DNA of 20,984 bases from Pseudomonadota bacterium (GTDB lineage: Bacteria; Pseudomonadota; Gammaproteobacteria; Burkholderiales; Thiobacillaceae), in assembly GCA_030836725.1 (NCBI GenBank), contig JAUPLV010000020.1, positions 1 to 20,984 of the forward strand, read 5' to 3'. A program made the translations under genes and the position numbers. Under the pieces are notes generated by a model, which searched no databases, had not been told where the DNA came from, and saw nothing but the letters and a program-made list of their open reading frames with translations. Positions 8,860-14,496 of this stretch are shown here, piece by piece. Positions within the stretch are counted from its first letter, which is position 1. Every line of letters begins with the position of its first letter.

Positions 8860-10845
8860 ATGACGACTCCCCGCCCGCTCAATCTCCCCTGGCTTGCCCT
8901 TGCCGTGCTGCTCGTCGCCGGCGGTCTGGTCTATCTGCTCGGCCCCATTCTCACCCCCTTCCTGGCAGGCGCCCTGCTGGCCTACATTTTCGACCCGCTG
9001 GTGGACCGGCTGCAAACGCGGGGACTGTCGCGCACCGCCGGAACGGTTCTGGTGATCGTGCTGGCTGGACTGGTCCTGTTCGCGCTGCTGCTGATCGCGC
9101 TGCCGCTGTTCCAGGGTCAGTTCGCCGAATTGAGCCAGCGCGTGCCGGCCGCGCTCGACCTGCTGCAGAGCCGTTTCCTGCCCTGGCTGCAACAGACCTT
9201 CGGCATCGCCATCGACCCTGATCTGGCTGCGATCAAGACCTGGCTGACCGAAAAAGCCACGCAAAGCGGCGCCGACTGGCTGCCGACCCTGCAAACCGGC
9301 GCACTCGCCATCGTCGGCCTGCTGGCCAACCTGCTGCTGATTCCGGTGGTGATGTTCTATCTGCTGAAGGACTGGGACGTGATGGTGGCGCGCGTGGCCT
9401 CGCTGATGCCTCGGCCCTGGATGGGCGCGGCCACGCGTGTCGCGGGCGCGATGGACGCGGTGGTCGGCGAATTCCTGCGCGGGCAGATGGCGGTGATGGC
9501 CGCCCTGTCGCTGTATTACGCGATTGCGCTGTGGGCGGCGGGACTGGATTACGCGCTGCCGATCGGCATCCTCACCGGCGTGCTGTCCTTCGTGCCCTTC
9601 CTCGGCTTCGGGCTCGGCATGATCCTGGCGCTGCTGGTGGCGCTGCTGCAATTCGCCGACTGGACCGGCGTCGCCTGGGTGGCGGGGATCTATCTCGCCG
9701 GACAGGTGATCGAAAGCTATGTCATCACCCCGCGCCTGGTCGGCGAGCGCGTCGGCCTGCACCCGGTGGCGGTGATCTTCGCGCTGGCCGCGTTCGGTCA
9801 GCTGTTCGGCTTCGTCGGCGTGCTGCTGGCAGTGCCGCTGGCGGCTATCCTGCTGGTGGCGCTGCGCGAACTGGTCGGTGCTTACGAGATCAGCGCCTTG
9901 TATCGCGGCGGCTATAATCCTGTATCCATTCACTCCCCCGCTTCCGCCATGTCCGCCCCGCTTCCCGGCCAACCCCTTCTCGAATCCCGCATCGCCTCCC
10001 TGCCGCTGGTCCATAAGGGCAAGGTGCGCGACATCTACGCCGTCGGCGACGACAAGCTCCTGATCGTCACCACCGACCGCCTGTCCGCCTTCGATGTAGT
10101 GATGCCGACGCCGATTCCCGGCAAGGGCGAGGTGCTCACCAAAGTGTCGGCCTTCTGGTTCGACAAGCTGAAAGCCATCGTGCCGAGCCAGGCGCTCGAC
10201 ATCGCGCCGGAATCGGTGGTACTGGAGTCCGAGCGCGACCAGGTGGCGGGCCGCGCCATCGTGGTGAAAAAACTCAAGGCGTTGCCGGTCGAAGCCATCG
10301 TGCGCGGCTATCTGGTGGGATCGGGCTGGAAGGAATACCAGTCCAGCCAGTCGGTGTGCGGGATCGCGCTGCCAGCCGGCCTCAAGCAGGCCGACCGCCT
10401 GCCCGAGCCGATCTTCACCCCGTCGACCAAGGCGGCGGTCGGCGCCCACGACGAGAACATCGCGTTCGAGCAGATGGCCGAACTGATCGGCGCCGATCTG
10501 GCCAGGCAAGTGCGCGACGTCAGCCTTGCCCTGTACAAGGCCGCGGCGGAGTACGCGCTCACCCGCGGCATCATCATCGCCGACACCAAGTTCGAATTCG
10601 GCCTCGACGAAGCCGGAAAACTGGTGTGGATCGACGAGGCGCTGACCCCGGATTCGTCGCGCTTCTGGCCTGCCGACCAGTACCGGCCCGGCAGCAATCC
10701 GCCCAGCTTCGACAAGCAGTTCGTGCGCGACTGGCTGGAAGCCAGCGGCTGGAACAAACAGGCGCCGGGGCCGGAACTGCCCGCCGAAATCGTCGGAAAA
10801 ACCGGCGAGAAATACCGCGAGGCGATGACGCGGCTGCTGGGGTAA
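8860..10845 (+). CDS. AI-2E/PerM family permease, in frame with PurC (apparent fusion ORF)
   Basis: The first about 355 residues are a multi-pass AI-2E family transporter (PerM/YdiK/TqsA class): N-terminal helices (WLALAVLLVAGGLVYLLGPILTPF), a soluble stretch at about 85-150, and C-terminal helices with ESYVITPRLVGERVGLHPVAVIFAL, the family signature. The domain would normally end near EISALYRGG. Here the frame continues without a stop through YNPVSIHSPASA into the complete PurC protein, giving 661 residues. ATG 8860 follows no clear Shine-Dalgarno; an in-frame ATG at 8809 overlaps purM. Substrate is unknown; family members export varied solutes. Whether the full-length product is made, or PurC is expressed separately from its own ATG at 9949, is not decidable here. 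Confidence 0.85.
   Translation: MTTPRPLNLPWLALAVLLVAGGLVYLLGPILTPFLAGALLAYIFDPLVDRLQTRGLSRTAGTVLVIVLAGLVLFALLLIALPLFQGQFAELSQRVPAALDLLQSRFLPWLQQTFGIAIDPDLAAIKTWLTEKATQSGADWLPTLQTGALAIVGLLANLLLIPVVMFYLLKDWDVMVARVASLMPRPWMGAATRVAGAMDAVVGEFLRGQMAVMAALSLYYAIALWAAGLDYALPIGILTGVLSFVPFLGFGLGMILALLVALLQFADWTGVAWVAGIYLAGQVIESYVITPRLVGERVGLHPVAVIFALAAFGQLFGFVGVLLAVPLAAILLVALRELVGAYEISALYRGGYNPVSIHSPASAMSAPLPGQPLLESRIASLPLVHKGKVRDIYAVGDDKLLIVTTDRLSAFDVVMPTPIPGKGEVLTKVSAFWFDKLKAIVPSQALDIAPESVVLESERDQVAGRAIVVKKLKALPVEAIVRGYLVGSGWKEYQSSQSVCGIALPAGLKQADRLPEPIFTPSTKAAVGAHDENIAFEQMAELIGADLARQVRDVSLALYKAAAEYALTRGIIIADTKFEFGLDEAGKLVWIDEALTPDSSRFWPADQYRPGSNPPSFDKQFVRDWLEASGWNKQAPGPELPAEIVGKTGEKYREAMTRLLG
9913..9918 (+). 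promoter_or_regulatory. Consensus -10 element (TATAAT) before purC
   Basis: A perfect TATAAT lies 30 bp before the purC ATG, inside the last permease codons. No recognisable -35 lies 16-18 bp upstream, so it is a partial promoter by sequence. It supports separate transcription of purC. Confidence 0.45.
9949..10845 (+). CDS. purC: SAICAR synthetase PurC
   Basis: Phosphoribosylaminoimidazole-succinocarboxamide synthase joins aspartate to CAIR with ATP in purine synthesis. From ATG 9949 it has 298 residues, the long form common in betaproteobacteria. Motifs: SLPLVHKGKVRDIYAVGDDKLLIVTTDRLSAFDVVM at the N-terminus (ATP-binding beta strands), VEAIVRGYLVGSGWKEY, IFTPSTKAAVGAHDENI, IIIADTKFEFG, and WIDEALTPDSSRFWPADQY. 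All expected parts are present, so the enzyme is probably active. The frame is the same as the upstream permease with no stop between, making a translational fusion possible; no Shine-Dalgarno precedes ATG 9949, which weakens the case for independent initiation. Confidence 0.95.
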   Translation: MSAPLPGQPLLESRIASLPLVHKGKVRDIYAVGDDKLLIVTTDRLSAFDVVMPTPIPGKGEVLTKVSAFWFDKLKAIVPSQALDIAPESVVLESERDQVAGRAIVVKKLKALPVEAIVRGYLVGSGWKEYQSSQSVCGIALPAGLKQADRLPEPIFTPSTKAAVGAHDENIAFEQMAELIGADLARQVRDVSLALYKAAAEYALTRGIIIADTKFEFGLDEAGKLVWIDEALTPDSSRFWPADQYRPGSNPPSFDKQFVRDWLEASGWNKQAPGPELPAEIVGKTGEKYREAMTRLLG

Positions 10846-10847
10846 AA

Positions 10848-10907
10848 GCACCTTATCCGTGAAAAAACGCGAAGTCGGCTTTGCCGATATCGGGTGCAGT
10901 AAGGTGC
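10848..10907. terminator. Nested inverted repeat after purC
   Basis: GCACCTTA (10848-10855) pairs with TAAGGTGC (10900-10907), enclosing a small hairpin TCGGC-TTT-GCCGA (10875-10887). It starts 2 bp after the purC stop, which suggests a transcript-end structure, though no T-tract follows. Confidence 0.4.
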
Positions 10908-10925
10908 ATATGTTTCTTTAGCGAA

Positions 10926-11067
10926 CTTAAGGAGACGCTGATTAATCCGTCTTTGCGAGGCGCGAAGCGACGCGGCAATCCAGAAATTCCTGCTTAATCA
11001 ATGCGCTGGATTGCCGCGCTTCGCTCGCAATGACGGCCATATCGAATTAATCAGTGTTTCCTTAAAG
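10926..11067. repeat. MITE-like non-coding element with long inverted repeats
   Basis: The outer arms CTTAAGGAGACGCTGATTAA (from 10926) and the mirrored copy ending at 11067 pair almost perfectly, with TTAA near both tips. Inside is a second inverted repeat: the left arm at 10947-10983 and the right arm at 11006-11036 share TTGCCGCG / CAATCCAG segments, a type of repeat that is dispersed in many proteobacterial genomes. There is no coding frame. The structure fits a small non-autonomous mobile element of about 142 bp, or a composite of a REP-like hairpin within longer terminal repeats. No transposase is in the window. Confidence 0.65.
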
Positions 11068-11135
11068 CCTTTTATCCGCGCGACTCGCGCGAGCAATTGT
11101 TCGGCTGGTGACGCTTTTTCTGCCAGCGCATGCTG

Positions 11136-11423
11136 TCAGGCGGCCTCTTTGAGCAGCGGCTGAATTTTGGGCTGCTTGCGCTTTAGGGCTTGCCACAGGT
11201 CGTACTGGGCCTGCAGGCCGATCCACAAGTCGGGCGAGGTGCCCAGCCAGCGTGAAAGCCGGATGGCCATGTCCGCGGAAATCCCCGTTTTGCCGTTCAG
11301 AATCTTGCTCAGGGATACGCGAGACACATAAAGATCAGCAGCCGCTTGCGTCACGCTCATCCCTTCCGGAATCCATTCGCGCAGTACGGTTCCGGGGTGG
11401 GGTGGGTTATGCATTCTGGTCAT
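11136..11423 (-). CDS. higA: HigA-type antitoxin (XRE HTH)
   Basis: The protein has 95 residues. ATG 11423 is 6 nt after AAGGA; an in-frame ATG at 11429 is too close to that site. The N-terminus MTRMHNPPHPGTVLREWIPEGMSVTQAAADLYVS is the characteristic HigA/VapI start, followed by the helix-turn-helix (VSRVSLSKILNGKTGISADMAIRLSRWLG) and the LQAQYDLWQA helix. HigA binds the toxin HigB and represses its own operon. A working higB normally precedes it; here only a few toxin-like codons remain (see 11434-11484). It is therefore an orphan antitoxin or a free regulator. Confidence 0.9.
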   Translation of the reverse strand: MTRMHNPPHPGTVLREWIPEGMSVTQAAADLYVSRVSLSKILNGKTGISADMAIRLSRWLGTSPDLWIGLQAQYDLWQALKRKQPKIQPLLKEAA

Positions 11424-11433
11424 ATTCATTCCT

Positions 11434-11484
11434 TCAGTGATAGTCCTGGTAATCGACCAGCTCGGCATCCGCATTCTGGAAGAA
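11434..11484 (-). pseudogene. Remnant of a HigB-like toxin C-terminus
   Basis: Read on the - strand, the last codons before the higA ribosome-binding site encode FFQNADAELVDYQDYH and a stop. HigB toxins typically end in a D-V-E-(I/L)-x-D-Y-H pattern, and the stop lies 10 nt before the higA start, as in higBA operons. Only about 16 codons fit; upstream is a small hairpin and then the TSUP gene. The evidence is a short similarity plus position. Confidence 0.4.
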
Positions 11485-11493
11485 ATTTGGGTA

Positions 11494-11514
11494 GGGTGCA
11501 CACTCCGCGCACCC
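11494..11514. repeat. Small GC-rich stem-loop
   Basis: GGGTGC and GCACCC pair across a 9-nt loop, 17 bp beyond the stop of the TSUP gene. It may act as its terminator, although no T-tract follows on the - strand, or it may be a dispersed repeat that landed in the lost higB. Confidence 0.4.
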
Positions 11515-11531
11515 TGCGTTCTGCAAATTGC

Positions 11532-12341
11532 CTAGTAGAACGTCCACACCATGCGCAGCGCCAGCACGAGCAGCAGCAGCACGAATATCCGTTTCAGGGG
11601 CCTCACCGGCAGGCGGTGAGCGGTGCGGGCACCGAGCGGGGCGGTGAGCACGCTGCCGATGACGATGCCGGCAAGCGCCGGCAGATAGACGAAGCCGAGG
11701 CTGCCGGCGGGCAGACCGCTGACGTTCCAGCCGCCCAGCACATAACCCATCGCGCCGGAGGCGGCGATGGGGAAGCCGATCGCCGCGGAGGTGGCGATGG
11801 CGCGGTGCAGCGGGATGTTGTGCCACAGCATGAACGGCACCGACAGGGTGCCGCCGCCGATGCCGACCCAGCTCGATACCGCGCCGATCACGCTGCCCGC
11901 CAGGGTGGTGCCGGCGCGCCCCGGTAGCCCGCGTTGCGGCGCCGGCTTGAAGTCGAGCCACATCTGGATGGCGGCGTAAAACAGGAAGGCGACGAAAAAC
12001 AGCTTCAGTACCAGCGCCGACATCCGCGCCGCCAGCAAGGCGCCGAGCAGCGTGCCGAGCAGGATGCCGGGGGCGATGCGCCGCAGCAGCGGCCATTCGA
12101 CCGCGCCGTGGCGATGGTGCGCGCGCACGCTGGAAAGCGAGGTGAACAGGATGGAGGCGAGCGAAGTGCCGAGCGCCAGCTGCGGCTCCATGCCGGCGGC
12201 GAGGCCATTCGCGTGCAGCAGCATGATCAGCACCGGAACGATGATGAGGCCGCCGCCGACGCCGAGCAGACCGGCGACGAAGCCGACCACCAGCCCGAGG
12301 CCGACGTAGGCCGCGAACAGCGCGGAGACCAGTTCCGGCAT
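11532..12341 (-). CDS. TSUP family permease (TauE/SafE)
   Basis: The protein has 269 residues from ATG 12341, whose A is shared with the stop of the EVE gene (TGATG); the longer upstream frame is a shadow. About eight membrane helices are visible. The two family repeats are clear: GFVAGLLGVGGGLIIVPVLIMLL near residue 20 and VIGAVSSWVGIGGGTLSVPFML near residue 150, each with the G-(V/I)-GGG signature. TSUP proteins move small sulfur or organic anions such as sulfite, thiosulfate or sulfoacetate across the inner membrane; the substrate cannot be told here. It is the last gene of the argB-EVE-TSUP run. Confidence 0.9.
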   Translation of the reverse strand: MPELVSALFAAYVGLGLVVGFVAGLLGVGGGLIIVPVLIMLLHANGLAAGMEPQLALGTSLASILFTSLSSVRAHHRHGAVEWPLLRRIAPGILLGTLLGALLAARMSALVLKLFFVAFLFYAAIQMWLDFKPAPQRGLPGRAGTTLAGSVIGAVSSWVGIGGGTLSVPFMLWHNIPLHRAIATSAAIGFPIAASGAMGYVLGGWNVSGLPAGSLGFVYLPALAGIVIGSVLTAPLGARTAHRLPVRPLKRIFVLLLLVLALRMVWTFY

Positions 12342-12796
12342 CAGAGGTGCTTGACGATGAAGGCGTACTCGGCCGGATCGACCGGGGTGATCGAAAGGCG
12401 GTTGCCCTTCTGCAGGATGCGCATGTGGGCGAGTTCGGGATAGCCGCGGATTTCGGACAGCGGCATGAGCCGCGTCTTCTTCACCAGCTTCACGTCGACG
12501 TTGAACCAGCGCGGGGTTTCCGGCGTCGCCTTGGGGTCGAAGTACTTGTTCTTCGTGTCGAACTGGGTGGCGTCGGGATACGCCGGCGTACCGACTTCGG
12601 CCAGCCCGGCGATCCCCGGCTCGGCGCACGACGAATGGTAGAACAGCACCTTGTCGCCGGGCCGCATCTGGTCACGCATGAAATTGCGCGCCTGATAATT
12701 GCGCACGCCGTACCAGGCGACGCTCTGCTTCGGCATGGCGGCGAGGTCGTCGATGCTGACGTCGGAGGGCTCGGACTTCATCAGCCAGTAGCGCAT
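12341..12796 (-). CDS. EVE domain protein (THYN1-like)
   Basis: The protein has 151 residues, a single EVE domain. It begins MRYWLMKSEPSDVSIDDL, the standard family start, followed by WYGVRNYQARNFMRDQMRPGDKVLFYHSS and a GIAGLAEV strand, then PRWFNVDVKLVKK and LSITPV. EVE domains are PUA-like folds whose known relatives bind modified DNA or RNA bases; the exact ligand of stand-alone bacterial copies is unknown. The gene starts 2 nt after argB, in an operon with no obvious functional link. Confidence 0.93.
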   Translation of the reverse strand: MRYWLMKSEPSDVSIDDLAAMPKQSVAWYGVRNYQARNFMRDQMRPGDKVLFYHSSCAEPGIAGLAEVGTPAYPDATQFDTKNKYFDPKATPETPRWFNVDVKLVKKTRLMPLSEIRGYPELAHMRILQKGNRLSITPVDPAEYAFIVKHL

Positions 12797-12798
12797 GT

Positions 12799-13683
12799 TC
12801 AGGCGCGCTTGATCAGGGTGCCGACACCTTCCGGGGTCAGGATTTCCAGCAGCAGGGCATGCTCGACGCGGCCGTCGATGATGTGCGCGGTCTTGACGCC
12901 GCTGTTCACCGCGTCGACCGCGTAGCCGACCTTGGGGATCATGCCGCCGGAGATGGTGCCGTCGGCGATGCGCTCGTCCACCTGCCGCGGGGTCAGGCCG
13001 GTGAGCAGCGCGCCCTCCTTGTCCAGCACCCCCGGAGTATTGGTGAGAAAAATGACCTTCTCCGCCTTCAGCACGCCCGCCAGCTTGCCGGCCGCGACAT
13101 CGGCGTTGATGTTGTAGGCATTGCCTTCCGCGTCGGTGCCGAGCGGCGCCACCACCGGGATGAAATCGCCCGAGTCGAGCAGTTCGATGATCTTCGGATC
13201 GATGCTGGTGATCTCGCCAACCTGGCCGATGTCGAGGAACTTGCCCGACTCTTCCTGGCTCGCCACCAGCATTTTCTTGGCGTGGATGAAATTGCCGTCC
13301 TTGCCGGTCAGCCCCACCGCCTTGCCGCCGTGCTTGTTGATGAGGGTGACGATGTCCTGGTTGACCAGGCCGCCGAGCACCATTTCCACCACGTCGAGCG
13401 TTTCCTCGTCGGTCACCCGCATGCCCTGGATGAAATCGGACTGCTTGCCGATTTTTTTCAGCAGGCTGGCGATCTGCGGGCCGCCGCCGTGCACCACCAC
13501 CGGGTTCATCCCCACCAGTTTCAGCAGCACCACGTCCTTGGCGAAGGCTTCCATCAGATGCCGTTCGGTCATGGCGTTGCCGCCGTACTTGATGACGATG
13601 GTCTTGTCGTAGAAACGCTGGATGTAGGGCAGGGCTTCGGAGAGGATGGCGGCTTTTTCGGCTGCGGTGCGTGGGGTGGTCAT
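12799..13683 (-). CDS. argB: Acetylglutamate kinase ArgB
   Basis: Phosphorylates N-acetylglutamate with ATP, the second step of arginine synthesis; cytoplasmic, amino-acid kinase fold. The protein has 294 residues, usual length. Motifs: IVIKYGGNAM (Lys and Gly-rich phosphate loop), VVVHGGGPQI, GMRVTDEETLDVVEMVLGG, YNINADVAAGKLAG, and GMIPKVGYAVDAVNSGV with the catalytic Lys. The N-terminal helix extension (about 20 residues before the kinase core) is of the kind found in arginine-inhibited, hexameric ArgB enzymes, so feedback inhibition is plausible. First gene of a three-gene operon. Confidence 0.97.
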   Translation of the reverse strand: MTTPRTAAEKAAILSEALPYIQRFYDKTIVIKYGGNAMTERHLMEAFAKDVVLLKLVGMNPVVVHGGGPQIASLLKKIGKQSDFIQGMRVTDEETLDVVEMVLGGLVNQDIVTLINKHGGKAVGLTGKDGNFIHAKKMLVASQEESGKFLDIGQVGEITSIDPKIIELLDSGDFIPVVAPLGTDAEGNAYNINADVAAGKLAGVLKAEKVIFLTNTPGVLDKEGALLTGLTPRQVDERIADGTISGGMIPKVGYAVDAVNSGVKTAHIIDGRVEHALLLEILTPEGVGTLIKRA

Positions 13684-13721
13684 GGCGACTCCGGGTTAAG
13701 TTGGGCGGATTTTACGTGAAT

Positions 13722-13747
13722 AAAAAAGGCGGCGCGAAGCCGCCTTT
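13722..13747 (-). terminator. Rho-independent terminator of the copper-chaperone gene
   Basis: On the - strand a stem AAGGCGGC / GCCGCCTT with a 5-nt loop is followed by a T-run (complement of AAAAAA at 13722-13727). It is 32 bp after the stop of the PCu(A)C gene and before argB. Confidence 0.85.
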
Positions 13748-13778
13748 GCGCCCAGGGGCGCAACCCCGGCCCGACGGA

Positions 13779-14237
13779 TCAGTGCCGATGCTGGTGCTGC
13801 ATGGCGCCGCCGCCCATGGCGCGCGCTTCCGCCCGCACTTCGACCGTCTGCTGCTTGCCGTCCGACTCCACCGTCAAGACCAGCGGGATGACGTCGCCGG
13901 CGACGATGGGTTTGGGCAGGTTCATCAGCATGAGGTGAAAGCCGCCGGGCTCAAGCGAAACGGTCTTGCCTTTCGGCAGGTCGATCGCCTTCACTTCGCG
14001 CATGCGCATCACGTCGCCATCCATCTTCATTTCGTGCACCTCCACCCGCGGTATGGCGGAGCTGGATGCGCCGAGCAGACGCGCGTCGGCGTCGGACTGG
14101 ATCTTCATGTAGGCGCCGCTGACCTTCTGCCCGGGCATGCTGGCACGCACCCAGGCGTCGGTGACGCTGATTTCGGCGGCCCAGGCGGGCAGGCTGACGG
14201 CGCCCATCAGGAACGCGGCGGCAAACGTGGCTTTCAT
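13779..14237 (-). CDS. PCu(A)C copper chaperone
   Basis: A periplasmic Cu(I) chaperone that helps build the CuA site or supply CuB of heme-copper oxidases, often with Sco. The protein has 152 residues from ATG 14237, six bases after AAGGA; in-frame ATGs at 14243 and 14255 are less well placed. Signal peptide MKATFAAAFLMGAVSLPAWA. The family copper motif H-X10-M-X21-H-X-M is met exactly by His68, Met79, His101 and Met103. A His/Met-rich tail (MGGGAMQHQHRH) may add copper binding. It is divergent from regB; in purple bacteria the copper protein SenC sits in the comparable place. A terminator lies in its leader (14344-14368). Confidence 0.94.
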   Translation of the reverse strand: MKATFAAAFLMGAVSLPAWAAEISVTDAWVRASMPGQKVSGAYMKIQSDADARLLGASSSAIPRVEVHEMKMDGDVMRMREVKAIDLPKGKTVSLEPGGFHLMLMNLPKPIVAGDVIPLVLTVESDGKQQTVEVRAEARAMGGGAMQHQHRH

Positions 14238-14343
14238 ATTCATTCCTTTCGACATGTTCAATGCGTTCCCGCCATTCCGCGCACGGGCGGAATATCGCAG
14301 CCCGGCGGACGAAGCCCGTGGAGCCTGGGGCCGTGCAGGCCGC

Positions 14344-14368
14344 AAAAAAATCCCGCCGGAGAGGCGGG
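14344..14368 (-). terminator. Terminator hairpin in the leader of the PCu(A)C gene
   Basis: Read leftward, CCCGCC, a 5-nt loop and GGCGGG are followed by A and seven T: a textbook intrinsic terminator. No gene ends here; it lies between a - strand promoter candidate (14415-14443) and the start at 14237. It may be an attenuator or the end of a short RNA of about 65 nt. Confidence 0.7.
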
Positions 14369-14414
14369 TAAGGGGGGATTGCGGTTCATCGAAAGCTCGA
14401 CAAACCGCAGCCGA

Positions 14415-14443
14415 AGTGTAGGCGATACGCCCGCCCCGCACAA
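14415..14443 (-). promoter_or_regulatory. Promoter candidate for the copper-chaperone leader
   Basis: On the - strand, TTGTGC (-35), a spacer of exactly 17 bp, and TACACT (-10). Matches are 3/6 and 4/6, so it is moderate. It is back-to-back with the regB promoter. Confidence 0.45.
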
Positions 14444-14468
14444 CTGGACAAATTGTCGCAGCTTGTGC
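14438..14468. promoter_or_regulatory. Imperfect palindrome between divergent promoters
   Basis: GCACAA (14438-14443) and TTGTGC (14463-14468) form the outer arms; GACAA-A-TTGTC (14447-14457) is a perfect inner palindrome. It lies between and overlaps both -35 boxes, which suits a regulator controlling both genes. RegA itself is one candidate, unproven. Confidence 0.45.
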
Positions 14469-14490
14469 GCGCCGCACGGCCAATTACAAT
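14463..14490 (+). promoter_or_regulatory. Promoter candidate for regB (predicted leaderless)
   Basis: TTGTGC, a 16-bp spacer, and TACAAT (5/6). The expected start of transcription, about 7 bp after the -10 box, falls on the A of the regB ATG (14497). No Shine-Dalgarno exists between them. Confidence 0.5.
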
Positions 14491-14496
14491 GGGTCC

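Noticed and set aside
8851..10851. 666-codon - strand frame opposite the permease and purC
   Set aside because: Very rich in His, Gln, Arg and Asp with no domain; mirrors the codon bias of the + strand genes.
10846..11135. tRNA or other structured RNA in the spacer after purC
   Set aside because: The folding is explained by inverted repeats; no tRNA-like arms or conserved loops.
14258..14443. Small - strand frame in the PCu(A)C leader (from MCGAGVSPTLR)
   Set aside because: No family resemblance and no ribosome-binding site; kept only as a possible short leader peptide next to the terminator.
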